This document shows, piece by piece, positions 11,326-50,235 of a DNA stretch of 64,000 nucleotides (the first letter of the stretch is position 1; each line of letters opens with the position of its first letter). Position numbers and translations under genes: made by a program. The notes below the pieces were generated by a model that was given only the letters and a program-made list of their open reading frames with translations, was not told where the DNA came from and did no database searches. Origin of the DNA: Myotis daubentonii. Taxonomy: Eukaryota > Chordata > Mammalia > Chiroptera > Vespertilionidae. The stretch lies in contig NC_081844.1 of NCBI RefSeq assembly GCF_963259705.1, forward strand, positions 109,058,965 through 109,122,964. The letters are read 5' to 3'.

Positions 11326-11752
11326 AAAAAAAATATTTTTATTGATTTCAGCCAAAACCGGTTTGGCTCAGTGGATAGAGTGTCGGCCTGAGGACCGAAA
11401 GGTCCCAGGTTCGATTTCGGTCAAGGGCATGTACCTTGGTTGCCGGCACATCCCCAGTGGAGGGGTGTGTGCAGGAGGCAACTGATCGATGTTTCTAACT
11501 CTCCCTCTCCCTTCCTCTCTGTAAAAAATCAATAAAATATATTTAAAAAAATATTTTTATTGATTTCAGAGAGGAAGGGAGAGGGAGAGAGAGAGATATC
11601 AATGATGAGAGAATCACTGATCGGTTGCCTCCTGCACGCCCCCACTGGGGATTGAGCCCGCAGCCCGGTCATGTGCCCTTGATCAGAATTGAACCCGGGA
11701 CCCTTCAGTCCACAGGCCAACACTCTATCCACCGAGCCAAACCGGCTAGGGC
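11326..11752 (-). mobile_element. Ves SINE, outer copy split by another Ves
   Basis: Target duplication ATGTGCTAATTTTT at 11312-11325 and 11753-11766. The element is broken near its A-rich end by the + strand Ves at 11351-11545. Confidence 0.92.
11351..11545 (+). mobile_element. Ves SINE nested in an opposite-strand Ves
   Basis: Complete copy whose target duplication is the tail of the outer Ves itself (ATATTTTTATTGATTTCA occurs on both sides). The two copies are head-to-head and could fold into a hairpin. Confidence 0.93.
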
Positions 11753-12174
11753 ATGTGCTAATTTTTTGTTTTATTTTGAAAGCATTAACTGATACTTGAC
11801 TATAAAATATAGTCATAAACATAATTTTTATAATAAAGGGAAGAGGCAAGAACTGAAATCATCTTTTTTGGGTGGCATTTCTAATTTCTGGATTTCACTT
11901 TTGTTTAACTATTTTCTTCAGTTGTGTGATCAATAAGTGAAAGACATAGTTTCTTGCTACTTCCAGAGAGAAAACAAAGTATCTTTTATAGAGAGAAGTA
12001 AGGGTTTTACTGTGAATAGTTTTAATACTAGTGAAAAGTAACTTGTAAGAGAAAAAATACACTCATCCCCCCCTTGTTTGGCTGCATTGCCAACTTTTAT
12101 TATAAATAAACACTGTATCTACTGTATACTTGTGATAAAGCTCTTGTTTTGATGGCTTTTACCATACACAAAAT

Positions 12175-12175
<1 letters not shown>

Positions 12176-12262
<87 letters not shown>

Positions 12263-12270
12263 ATGTACAC
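12176..12270. repeat. (TC)n-(TA)n compound microsatellite
   Basis: About 24 CT units followed by about 20 TA/CATA units and a short CACA run. Confidence 0.95.
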
Positions 12271-12334
12271 ACACAAACACACGTATTTTATTCTTCACCT
12301 GAAGATATTTTGGATGGTTTTTTTTTTTTGGTTG

Positions 12335-12558
12335 TTTTTTTAAAAAATATATATATTTTATTGATTTTTCTACAGAGGGAAGGGAGAGGGATAGAGCTAG
12401 AAACATCGATGAGAGAGAAACACTGACCAGCCGCATCCTGCACACCCCCCACTGGGTACGTGCCTGCAACCAAGGTACATGCTCCTGACCGGAATCGAAC
12501 CTGGGACCCTTGAGTCCGCAGGCCAACGCTCCATCCACTGAGCCAAACTGGTCAGGGC
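12335..12558 (-). mobile_element. Ves SINE
   Basis: Near-consensus; left end T-rich, right end CCAAACTGGTCAGGGC. Confidence 0.92.
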
Positions 12559-12562
12559 TGGG

Positions 12563-12722
12563 GTTTTCTTTTTAGAGAATGGAAAGAAGCAAGAAAGAGA
12601 AATATCAATGTGAGAGAAAAAACATCATTTGGTTGCCCTCTGTATGTGACTGACTGGGAATCAAACTTTCCACTTTTTGGTGTCCGGACAGTGCTCCCGC
12701 CAACAGCCATCTGGCCAAGGCT
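12563..12722 (-). mobile_element. Ves-related SINE, old
   Basis: Only the core ACTGACTGGGAATCAAAC and the CATCTGGCCAAGGC end are clear. It abuts the younger copy at 12335. Confidence 0.7.
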
Positions 12723-12734
12723 GCTTTCTCATAT

Positions 12735-13220
12735 TTTATTTAATCTTCAACACAGCCTTACAAGATAAGAATAGCTGTTTCTGTTTCACAGATAATAATA
12801 ATAGTCATAATGTGACAGTTGCTATGTCCCAGGCACTATATTTAACTCAATTTGGTTTTAAAATCATATTTTTATTTTACAAATGGAGGAACTGGACTCA
12901 AGAGGTTAAGTGTTTGTCGAAACCGGTTTGTCTCAGTGGATAGAGCATCGGCCTGCGGACTGAGGGGTCCCAGGTTTGATTCCGGTCAAGGCATGTACCT
13001 GGGTTGTGGGCACATCCCCAGTAGGAGGTATGCAGGAGGCAGCTGATCAATGTTTCTCTCTCATTGATGTTTCTAACTATCTCTCTCTCTCTTCCTCTAT
13101 GTAAAAAATCAATAAACTATATTAAAAAAAAAAAAAGGAGGTTAAGTGTTTTGCGCAGTTACTGGTTTACTAAATGGTGAAACCAGGTTTATACCTAAGC
13201 AGTCTGATCTGAAGCCCAGA
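12735..13220 (+). mobile_element. MIR SINE(s), interrupted by a Ves
   Basis: GTCCCAGGCACTATATTTAA, CAAATGGAGGAACTGGACTC and AACCAGGTTTATACC appear in MIR order with a Ves inserted at 12916. The 5' part (12735-12800) may be a second MIR. Confidence 0.7.
12916..13137 (+). mobile_element. Ves SINE
   Basis: Flanked by AGGTTAAGTGTTT (12903-12915 and about 13139-13151). Inserted in the MIR. Confidence 0.92.
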
Positions 13221-13504
13221 TGAGAGGACTGACTGTTAGGGGGTTGAATGACCTTTACAGAGAAATTAGAAGTAGAAATTTCATCAGATTCTTTTTCACA
13301 CTGCAGCTTCGGGCCACTGTGTGCTATTCATGAAGAAACTTGCTTAACTACAAGCTTGACATTCTAAATTAGATGTAAAATAAATCACAGTTCCTTTTGA
13401 TTTACAGTGTAAAACTGAAGAAACCTAGTTGTGGTAAAAGAAGAAATAAGAAACTTGGTTATTGTAATTAAGTGTTCAAAATACTTTTTAAAAATTACAT
13501 TTGA

Positions 13505-13704
13505 GCCCTAGCCGGTTTGGCTCAGTGGATAGAGCGTCGGCCTGCGGACTGAAGGGTCCCAGGTTCGATTCCGGTCAAGGGCATGTACCTTGGTTGCGGG
13601 AACATACCCAGTGGGGAGTGTGCAGGAGGCAGCTGAATCGATGTTTCTAATTCTCTATCCTTCTCCCTTCCTCTCTGTAAAAAAATCAATAAAATATATT
13701 TTGT
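13505..13704 (+). mobile_element. Ves SINE, near consensus
   Basis: 16-bp perfect duplication TAAAAATTACATTTGA at 13489-13504 and 13705-13720. Intact A box and B box (GGTTCGATTCC); a good reference copy for the family. Confidence 0.95.
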
Positions 13705-14406
13705 TAAAAATTACATTTGAAAGAAAAGTCAGTACTTGAACCGATGCAGTTCAGATTTGACAAGAGCTTTTCTTTATGTCATACTATTTATAAATAGCAT
13801 TACTGTTATTTCAAGTGAGACAAACTTATGCTTGGATGTGGGATTTCTAAAATTTGAGATACCTTTGTCCAGTTAGAGATACCAGAAAGTTCTGTTGTAA
13901 AACCATTTTGATATACAACTTTGTATTATCTAAGTTGGAAAATGCTGATATTATTTGACTGTTTATCTTTGTAGACGTTAATGAGAGAAAGCGGGTGGGG
14001 AACTTCTAAAGTACATAATTTCTCCCAGGAAGGCAAAGAAAATTGAGATTTTCTTAGGTATAAAGAAAAATCTTGAGTGGGTAAGTTACAGATAGGATCT
14101 TGGAACTAAAGAGGCCCCATAGCAGTTACAATTATACCCTTTTGGTTCTTATTTATTGATTTTCATTCTTGTAATTTTTCAAAGGAAAGCAGGAAAAATG
14201 GTTCACAAATTATAGGAAGAATTAAAAGTAATAATACTCTCCTTCTGATTCCCAATTACTGTTTCACATAGGCAACCACTTTCACCTCCCTTATAATGGA
14301 TTTGCTTCCCCTAACTTTTCGTAGTATAATATAACACAGAAATAAGTTTCACCCCAAACAACTAAGTTTAAGTCTGTGCCTAAACTTTATCTAAATGGAA
14401 TCATTC

Positions 14407-14408
<2 letters not shown>

Positions 14409-14451
<43 letters not shown>

Positions 14452-14457
14452 CACACA
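14409..14457. repeat. (CA)n microsatellite
   Basis: About 20 CA units, nearly pure. Confidence 0.97.
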
Positions 14458-14514
14458 CTTTCTATGTCTGGATTCCTTCACTAAGTAACTATGTTTTAAT
14501 ATCTACCCACATTG

Positions 14515-14734
14515 GCCCTGGCCGGTTTGGCTCAGTGCATAGAGCGTCGGCCTGTGGACTCAAGGGTCGCAGGTTCGATTCCGGTCAAGGCCATGTACCT
14601 TGGCTGCAGGCACATCCCCAGTGGGGGGTGTGCAGGAGGCAGCTGATCGATGCTTCTCTCTCATCAATGTTTCTGACTCTCTATCCCTCTCCCTTCCTCT
14701 CTGTAAAAAATCAATAAAATATATTTAAAAAAAA
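14515..14734 (+). mobile_element. Ves SINE
   Basis: Perfect duplication ATATCTACCCACATTG at 14499-14514 and 14735-14750. Confidence 0.95.
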
Positions 14735-14749
14735 ATATCTACCCACATT

Positions 14750-15930
14750 GTATGTGACTGTAATGGCTTCATTTTTTTTTCTGTATAAGGTTTTAATTAT
14801 ATGAATATACCATAATGTATTTGTCCATTCTATCATTGATGTATGTCCCTTTTAGTTTTTGGCTTGTAGAATTAATGCTGCTGTGAACATTCTTGTGCAT
14901 ACACCTGATACATGTAAACTATGTTTCTATAATTCAGACTTCTAGCAGTGGATTGTTGGGTTTTTAGGGGACATATATCTTCCACTGTAATTATAAGGTG
15001 TCAAGCTTTTTTGCACAGTTATGTTACCTATTTACATTCCCACAAACAGTGTAGGAGGGTGCCCTTTTCTCCACATGCTCACAATACTTGTTATATGTTG
15101 TCTTTTTTATAATAGCCATTCTGACAGATGTGAGGTGATATGCATTTCCCTGATGATTAGTGATGTTGTCTTTAGATGTACCTGTTGCCCATTTGAATAT
15201 CTTACTTGGAAGAAAGTATTTAGGTCCTTTGCCATTTTTAAATTGGATTATTTGTATTTTTGGTGTTAAGTAATATGAATTCTTTATATATTTTGGATTT
15301 TAACCCCTTATCAATTAGATGATTTACAAATATTCCCTTCCATTCCACTGGTTGCCATATAATTGAGTTTTTAAGTATACTTTTTGTTTTTTATATGTCC
15401 CACCTGTCCTTTGATCTTTTATTTATCTTTTATATGTTATTTTGCAGTAATTGTTCTTATTTTTTCCACTAGAGGCCCGGTGCACGAAATTCATGCACTC
15501 GGGGGTGGGGTCCCTCAGCCCAGCCTGCGCCCTCTCACAGTCTAGGAGCTCTCAGGGGATGTCCAACTGAGGGCATAGGCCTGCTCCCCACGGGGAGCAA
15601 GCCTAAGCCAACAGTCGGACATCTTTAGTGCTGCTCTGAGGTGGGAGAGGCTCCCACCACTGCCGCTGCATTCGCTAGCCGTGAACCCGGCTTCTGGCTG
15701 AGTGGCACTCCTGTGAGAGCACACTGACCACCAGGGGGCAGCTTCTGCATTAAGCATCTGCCTCTGGTGGTCAGTGCGCGTCAGAGCAACTGGTCGTTCC
15801 ACCATTTGGTCTATTTGCATATTAGCCTTTTATTATATAGGATTGTTTCCTCTTTTGTTGGCTTTATTAACTTTAGTTATGTATTCATTTAGGTTTTTTT
15901 CTTTGTGGTGTTTTCACCAGATACATGGGA
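14750..15930 (-). mobile_element. LINE-1 ORF2 3' fragment, old
   Basis: The + strand shows the complement of a typical LINE-1 ORF2 end, e.g. TCTCCACATGCTCACAATAC and GACAGATGTGAGGTGATATG. Frames are broken. Interrupted by the Helitron at 15469-15842. Confidence 0.8.
15469..15842 (-). mobile_element. Helitron, non-autonomous HeliBat type
   Basis: A|CTAGAGGCCCGGTGCACG at left and TTTTATTATATAGGA|T at right. Contains an exact CTCF-like core at 15728-15741 facing a degenerate inverted partner near 15757. Related to part B of the composite at 53481. Confidence 0.9.
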
Positions 15931-16048
15931 AGAGTTTTAATACTTCCCTCATTCTTAATGTTCTTTTTTTCTTCGTTTTCTGTCCCTTTGGAACAGGTAG
16001 TCACCATGTTTAGATATTAGCAAGCAAATGTTATGTCTGCATTTGAAA

Positions 16049-43643
<27,595 letters not shown>

Positions 43644-44222
43644 TGAATTAAGGTATGAGCTACCCTAATGGCCCGCATATCTACTGGTTATCTGTGTGCT
43701 GACCTGTGAGAAGGGTTTGAGTGCTGTTTTGTGTGTGTGTGAAAGCAAATGAAAATCAGTACTTTGTGAATGGTGGTTGACATGGTTTCAGAGATGGTGG
43801 AATTGCAGTCACAGGGTTCTGGATCTCTGTTCTATGCCATCTTCCTGTATTGTAATGTGAGATGTGAAGAGGTTTGTGTTTCTTCCACAGAGCCAGCATT
43901 ATTCTTGGTTTCTCTTTTCACCACCCTATTGTGCCGAAATAGTTTAATACTCTGCCATTTTCAAAGTCCTAACCTCACTTCTTTGATTAAAGAGCTGGGC
44001 ATTGTGGTGGCATATTATCATGTCTGGTATATTCACTCAGCTGTTCTCATAAGAACTGATTGTGTTGGGTGAGACCAAAGCTATTCAGTCACCTCACTGT
44101 TGAAAATCTTCTCTTTATCCAGACTCTTATTCTGTGTACTAAGAATGTCTTAAAATTTGTGAGCTATCACTTAGAGTTGTTGTTGTTCTTGATTTTAATT
44201 AATTAATTAATTAACTTATTTA

Positions 44223-44225
<3 letters not shown>

Positions 44226-44253
<28 letters not shown>
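44226..44253. repeat. (TG)n microsatellite
   Basis: Fourteen TG units at the tail of the adjacent Ves. Confidence 0.95.
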
Positions 44254-44255
<2 letters not shown>

Positions 44256-44256
<1 letters not shown>

Positions 44257-44450
44257 CACACATATATATTTATTTATTTCAGAGAGGGAAGGAGAGGGGG
44301 AGAGAGATAGGAACCTCAATGATGAGATAGGATCATTGGTCGGCTGCCACCTGCATGCCCCACACCAGGGATTGAGCCTGCAACCCTGGGCATGTGCCAT
44401 GACCAGGAATTGAACGTTGTTCATAGGTCGACGCTCAAACACAGCCACGC
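44256..44450 (-). mobile_element. Ves SINE, old subtype
   Basis: TTATTTCAGAGAGGGAAGGAG start; box GACCAGGAATTGAACG; right end GCCACGCCTGGC. Confidence 0.82.
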
Positions 44451-44455
44451 CTGGC

Positions 44456-44624
44456 TGTTTTTCTTGATTTTTAAAGAGACAGAGGGGGAGGGGGAGGGAG
44501 AAATATCAGTTTGTTATTCTACTTATTTATGGATTCATTGGTTGTTTCTTGTAAGTGCCCAGACCGGAGATCAAACCCACAACCTTGGCATATCAGGACA
44601 ATATGCTAACCAACTGAGCTAGCC
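44456..44624 (-). mobile_element. Ves-related SINE, old
   Basis: GAGATCAAACCCACAACC and CCAACTGAGCTAGCCAGCC are recognisable; poorly preserved body. Confidence 0.7.
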
Positions 44625-44800
44625 AGCCATTTCAATTCCCGGTCAGAGCATATGCCTGGGTTTTGGGCTCGATCCCCAGTAGGGGACCTGCAGGAGGCAG
44701 CTGACCATGATGTTTCTTTTCTCTCATCGATGTTTCTATCTCTCTATCCCTCTCCCTTCCTCTCTCTTAAAAAAACAAAATCAATAAAAACATTTTTATA
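44625..44800 (+). mobile_element. Ves SINE, 5' truncated
   Basis: Starts at the B box (CAATTCCCGGTCAGAGCA), lacks the A box; AAAATCAATAAAAAC tail. Abuts the - strand SINE head-to-head. Confidence 0.82.
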
Positions 44801-44809
44801 AACAAAAAC

Positions 44810-45530
44810 AGATTTTGAAAAGAATTTGCACTTCCATATTCATTGCAGCATTATTCACAATAAGCAAGATAATGGAAACAGTCTAAATGTCTATCAGTGA
44901 ATGAATGGATAAAGAAAATGTAGTCTATCCATACAGTGGAATATTATTCAGCATTTAAAAAAGAAGGAAATTCTGACACATACAACAACATGGATGAACT
45001 TTGAATACATTATGCTGAGATAAGCCAGTCACAAAAAGACAAATACTGTATGATTCCACTTTCAGGTTGTATCTAAAGTAGTCACTCATAGAAGCAGAAA
45101 GTAGCAAGTGGTTGCTAGGAGCTGGGGGAGGGGGAAATAGTTTTCATGCAGTGGGTGTGGAATGTTAGTTATGCAAGATTTGAAAGTTCCAAAGATCTTG
45201 CCTGGCCAGCGTGGCTCAGTGGTTGAGCATTGACCTATGAACCAGGAGTTCACAGTTCGATTCCAGGTCATGATATATGCCTGGGTTTCAGGCTCAATCC
45301 CCAGTGTGGGGGGTGCAGGAGGCAGCTGATCAATAATTCTCTCTCGTCGTTGATGTTTCTATCTCTCTCTCCCTCTCCTTTCCTCTGAAATCAATAAAAA
45401 TATATTTTAAAAAATATCTGTATAACTATGTTCATATAGTTAACAATACTTAACTGTGCACTTAAAAAAATGTATTAATAGGGTGGATTTTATGTTATTT
45501 GTCTTTTACCACAATTTTAAGAAAAAGGAG
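44810..45530 (+). mobile_element. LINE-1 3' end, interrupted by a Ves
   Basis: CATTCATTGCAGCATTATTCACAATA, AACATGGATGAACTTTGAA, ACTGTATGATTCCACTT and TTAACTGTGCACTT are classic LINE-1 3' landmarks. Confidence 0.88.
45199..45416 (+). mobile_element. Ves SINE, GACCTATGAACC subtype
   Basis: GCCTGGCCAGCGTGGCTCAGTGG start, GAAATCAATAAAAATATA tail; inside the LINE-1. Confidence 0.93.
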
Positions 45531-46404
45531 CATATAGTTCACTGTCTCTTTTCCTTCTGCCAGGATAGACTTGTAGAAATGTCTTTGTTTTGAGTTTTGA
45601 GTTTGTTCCCAACAGCATCACCTGGTACATTCTGAGTAATGCAGATGATGAGAACCAACACTAATGCGGTGTGTGGGGGGGTGGTGGTTGTGGAGAAAAG
45701 GAGCAGATTTGATTTGATTTGAAAAGTAAGAGGGAGACAGGGTTAGAAAGAAATATTCTGACTGGGGGGTGGGGAGAAGTCCAGATGAGTCCCCGCTCTG
45801 GTTTGGGCTACTAAGTGGATGATGGCGCTGTTCACTCAAAATTGGAAATAGAATAGAAATAAAGATCCCAGGAGAGAAGATCAATTCTGTTTTGGACATG
45901 TTGCGTTTTGAGGGTATGCATATGTTTTCCAATGGCTGGTACATAGTAGGTGCTCTATTATTTGATAAGTGTTAGGTCGCTGAAGGAGGAACACACGTGG
46001 CCAGAGTGGTGAGGGATCATCCACACACCAGGTGGCTGAGCCTGGATGGCTCCAGCACCCAGTGATGGGGTCAGTGGCTTTTAAAGGCCTTTTGGCGGGC
46101 TTTTTCTGGGCGGAGACTTCTTTATGCTTAACCGGAGGGGAGGTCATGGAATGTGGTCACTACAAGTGAAATGTAGTCTCTGCAAAGGGAATGTCCTTAG
46201 TGAAATGACCTGAGAAGCCAGTTGCCAGTTCCCAGGGGAGGGGTAGTAAGTGACTAGGCTCAGGAACACAGGAGGAGAGACCAAGGCTGGGGAAGATTGT
46301 GCAGTTTGGAGTAAAAAGCATTGAAAGGGGGCAGACAGAGAGGACTAGGAAGCAGCGGGGATGGAGCTGGGGCCAGCTAGGAATTAGAGAACAGCTGGTA
46401 GCAT

Positions 46405-46545
46405 TTTAATTAGAATCTTATCAAATGTATAGATGAGTTTAGGGAAATTATTACCTTAAAAATATTGAGTCTTGCTATCTAAGTTTAAAGTATGTCTTTA
46501 CATTTATTCAAATATTATGTTTCTCAGTTATGTTTTACATCATTA
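46405..46545 (-). mobile_element. LINE-1 ORF2 fragment, short
   Basis: Complement of LINE-1: ATTGAGTCTTGCTATCTAAG and TATGTCTTTACATTTATTC are the recognisable blocks. Confidence 0.6.
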
Positions 46546-46805
46546 AGGCGTTGTCCATTACAGTATGCTTCAGAATGTGACCCTTGCCTGTGGATAATAC
46601 CGTTCACACTCTAGACTTGTTTTCTACTGTTAGGGGAAGGTCTTCTAGCGTATGGCCCCCCGTAGAAAATAAAGTGAAAATCATGTCTTATGGGAACCTG
46701 AGGCAGTGACAGCAGGTTGCAGAGAAGTTTCCACCCTGTCCTTTGAATGGAGAGCTTGCATTTACAACCGAGGTCCATCCTTACTATGAGTTATGGAAAG
46801 AGTGG

Positions 46806-46819
46806 CCACTAGGTGGCAC
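46806..46819 (+). promoter_or_regulatory. CTCF-like core motif in unique intron DNA
   Basis: CCACTAGGTGGCAC fits the CTCF core pattern CCASYAGRKGGCRS at all positions. It lies in sequence without recognised repeats. Binding is inference. Confidence 0.45.
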
Positions 46820-47686
46820 TGATGCTCCGTGAGGAAAGGTTTTTCTCTTGGGCATTTTAAAATGTGTGTGTCAGTAAAACATTGTCTTGTAAGCAGCATG
46901 TACAGAATTCTTTTAGGCTTAATACCAAAGCAAACCACTGCATGCATTCAGAATGTAATGTCCGAGATGTCGTGTTGTTCAGCCAGACTCTCCTTATGAC
47001 AGCCTTTCTCTCAGTTACGTGGCTAAACCAACCGTTCATCCTGAACTAATTTTGGTCCATGTGAGACTAAGGGCATCAGCTTCCTCACTGTAGTGATTTT
47101 GCCAGTAATCTAAACTCCAGTTCGATTTCCAGGAACTTGTCACTCTGAGATGAGGCGTTTATATTAATACAGTCTCTGGAGGAGGGCTCAAGTGCCTGCA
47201 ATCATTCCCCGGAAATTCCTCAAAAATAAGACACTATCCCTGATGAAACGAGGAAAGAGTCTTTGTGTCACTGATGTTTTGGAATTCTATGTCACAGCCC
47301 TCAGTGCCCACCCGCCCTGTTTTTTCTGATAAAGGATTCATCAGTTTTTTTTCAGCATGTTGCTCTTAGGAATGTGTTGGGTGTGGGAATGCAGTGTTGG
47401 AGAAAAGGAAATTTGAAAGCAATGCTTCTGGAATATTTATTCTTAGGGTCAGAAATCTCCTTGTTGAGTCTTTTCTATTTTTCCAGAACCATAACTTTGC
47501 TTCATAAGAAAGTAGAGCTTTCCAGAAAGGTAGCCAGGGCCACCAGGTGGAAGTTTAAGAGTACTCCTGAGGCAAGGCAAGGGCTGAAGAAAAGAGGCCA
47601 TCAGGTGGTGAGACTTGAATGAGAGTAACTGAAGAACACTGAGTTCCGTGTCTTGTAGGGGAGCCTGAGAAAGTGAAGGTGTAACC

Positions 47687-47890
47687 CAGGGGTCCTCAAA
47701 CTTTTTAAACAGGGCGCCAGTTCACTGTCCCTCAGACCGTTGGAGGGCTGGACTATAGTTTAAAAAAAAACTATGAACAAATTCCTGTGCACACTGCACA
47801 TATCTTATTTTGAAGTAAAAAAACAAAACAGGAACAAATACAGTATTTGTATTTGCATGTGGCCCGCGGGCCGTAGTTTGAGGACCCCTG
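47687..47890. mobile_element. hAT MITE, CAGGGGTCCTC family
   Basis: Perfect 16-bp inverted ends CAGGGGTCCTCAAACT, 8-bp duplication GTGTAACC at 47679-47686 and 47891-47898. 204 bp; a young, intact non-autonomous element. Confidence 0.95.
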
Positions 47891-49085
47891 GTGTAACCAC
47901 TCATCTCTTCCAGGTGTCACTTATATTTGGTTTTAATGTATCTTTCTCACCCGCCAACTCTCTTCCCTGCTCATCTTTTCACACCCTTTCCAGGCCCCTT
48001 CCTATCCTATGTAGCTTTCAGTGTTATTGATGCCACAGAAATGAAATCTAACTGAAATTCACATCTGCAGTGAACCAGTGTGTTGCTTTATAAAACCAGG
48101 CATCTGCAGCCCCTCCAGTAGATGGACGCCTGCGTGAAAAGAATGTAAATGAGGCGGGACCAGCTGTGACTGTGGACGGCTGGCACTGGTTAGCAGCACT
48201 GTGATTTGAGGCCCAGCCAGTCAGCTGACTCCTGTGCAGAGCACAGGACTTGACATTGATCTAGATACGAATGAATCTGGATCCTCTTGTTCCGCTGTCA
48301 GGGAAGACCTTTATTCAGGAAGTAACGTTGACAAGAACTAAATGTCTAGGTAACAAAGAGAGTTTTAAGTCCCCAACGGAGCACTCATTTATTTGCTGGT
48401 GTGGAAGTCCATGGTACGCAATGCAAGTCCACAAAAGAAGTGCGGGAGGGGTCCTTCTCTGACCTTCAGCCTGCCCTGTTTCTCTCCTGCTCGGAGGTGC
48501 TTCCTTCAGAGCGTGAGGGTTTGGGCTGAATAGCTTAAGACCTCAGGCCGCAGTGATATTCATGAGTGCCTTGCAGAGCCCTTCCCTGTGAAGTGGACAC
48601 TGAAGTGTGACATCAGGTGATGGTAAACTGGGGGGCTAAAACCCGAAGGGAGACCTCTCTACCCCAATGTAATTCCAGAGTGGATCCCAAACCCCATCCC
48701 AGTGAGCCACCCTCCCATCAAGCACTGAGTAGAGCTGGCATCAGAGCAGTGAGGTTTCAGTATTTTTGTCAGTTTCCATTCTTTAAAATTCCCCACAGCA
48801 AACAGCATAGTGAATCTGTTCATCACAGGCCTCCTGGGTTCTGGAGAGATTTGGGCTGATAATCACACATGCTCCCTTACTTGACGTTTCACATCAAGCA
48901 CTGTGATGAGAGAACCTGGTTCTTCCAGTGGGTAAAAGCAACAAACACAAATACTGCTTACCTCTCTCCCCACCCTACCTTTCCAATAAAAGCCAAATAA
49001 ATACCTTATCTGCTGCTGTTTGCAGTGCTTATTTTAAAAGGGAAAGGTGAAACTGTACATCTGTTAAACTAAAACGCCAATCTGG

Positions 49086-49120
49086 AAGGCAGCTATGCTC
49101 ACCACTATACCACCAACGCC
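49086..49120 (-). mobile_element. Retrotransposed 5' half of tRNA-Gly(UCC)
   Basis: The reverse complement reads as tRNA-Gly from its first base (GCGTTGGTGGTATAGTGG) through D arm and anticodon stem, and stops within the anticodon loop (CTGCCTT). Flanked by AACTAAAACGCCAATCTGG (49067-49085) and AACAAAAACGCCAATCTGG (49121-49139), a 19-bp duplication with one mismatch. No A tail. The T arm and 3' half are absent, so it cannot make a tRNA. Confidence 0.82.
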
Positions 49121-49814
49121 AACAAAAACGCCAATCTGGATAAAACATTTGTTTTTGTTTCTGATCAGCCCTACAGAAATAGTTTTTATTCCTATATTTC
49201 ATACTCTTTATCCCTTGATTTGGGCATTGAGTGGTGAAAATAGCTGCCTCTCCCTCCGGGCCGGCCTTGGAAGAGGCAAGGGGACTGAAGTGAGGGCTCA
49301 GGCGGCACCGCCATGCCTGACCCTCCTGAGGGCTGGCGCAGCCCTCAGATTCCTGCCCTTCAAACTCTCAAAGGTTGACTGCTGCCTCTCGGCCAGGTGG
49401 TGCAGTGCACCTGCCGGTGAGGCATCTGGCAGGCTGAGCTGCCAGTGTGGGCTCATTCCCCGACCCCCAGGAAATGGGCATTGTTCTGCCTTGCCCCCAG
49501 TGAAGAAAAGATGGTTAAAATGTTGCCACCTTCCCAGAGACAAATCAGAATTTCCTATTCAGTTCAGAATGAAGAGGCTTTGAGTTTCTCCTCTGTCAGC
49601 ATTGCTTAGGAAAAGTCCTTTTGCTGTTCTTGATTAGTGAGTTCTCTGTTTTGCGAGTTCTTTTGAAGACAGTATGTGAGAAATATTTATTGATGGGCTA
49701 CTCGCTACTCTGGGTCCGGCACTGTGCTAGAATAGTAGAGAAATCATGGCTCTCACTAACATTGCAGCTAAGGAGACAGTCTTGCCCAGTAATGAAGACA
49801 GGGATTTTGACATT

Positions 49815-49965
49815 AAAACTGCTCATGCTTTAATTCCAGTGCTTCCACTTCTTGGCTTTGTGACCTAGGGTCATCTCCCTGAGCCACACTTTCTGTCTGT
49901 AAAATGAAGACAGTTGTACCTCCATCGTAGAGCTTTGGTGGAAAGTAAATGGCATGTCAGTTGTA
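49815..49965 (+). mobile_element. MIR SINE
   Basis: GGCTTTGTGACCTAGGGTCATCTCCCTGAGCC...CTGTAAAATGAAGACAGT matches the MIR core. Confidence 0.75.
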
Positions 49966-50235
49966 TCTCAGTAAAGCTGGCGGGGGGTGGAGTTGAGGCA
50001 CAAGGTGGGTAAGCTTACTCCAGTGCCTGGCACTGCCTCACTCAGGAAACAGGCGGAGACTGATGCTGACAGGTGTGCAGGTGCGTGCTGGTTCAGGTGA
50101 GGACAGGAATTCTTAGAAGGAGGGACTTCTCCCAAGTTTGTCAAATCTACCATAAGAGCATGGAGTTCCCCTAAAGTAGGCAGACGGGGGACCAAAAGAT
50201 GACTCCTCAGTTACCTTCGTTTTTCAAATCATGTA

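Larger units (their letters stand above)
3066..15996 (+). other. RNF216: RNF216 intron 1
   Basis: Donor GTAAGT at 3066, likely acceptor at 15995. Contents listed separately: Ves clusters, MIR, L2, a HAL1-like LINE, three Helitrons, LINE-1 debris and microsatellites. No repeat was recognised in 3971-4136, 5816-6144, 9891-10761, 11767-12175, 13221-13488, 13721-14398 and 15930-15996. No coding exon was found. Confidence 0.85.

Noticed and set aside
12100..12538. Open frames made of alternating Arg-Glu, Leu-Ser or Tyr-Ile
   Set aside because: They are translations of the TC/TA microsatellite and a Ves copy.
13505..13580. tRNA-like A and B boxes in many places
   Set aside because: They belong to Ves SINEs; no cloverleaf with acceptor stem is present, so no functional tRNA gene is called.
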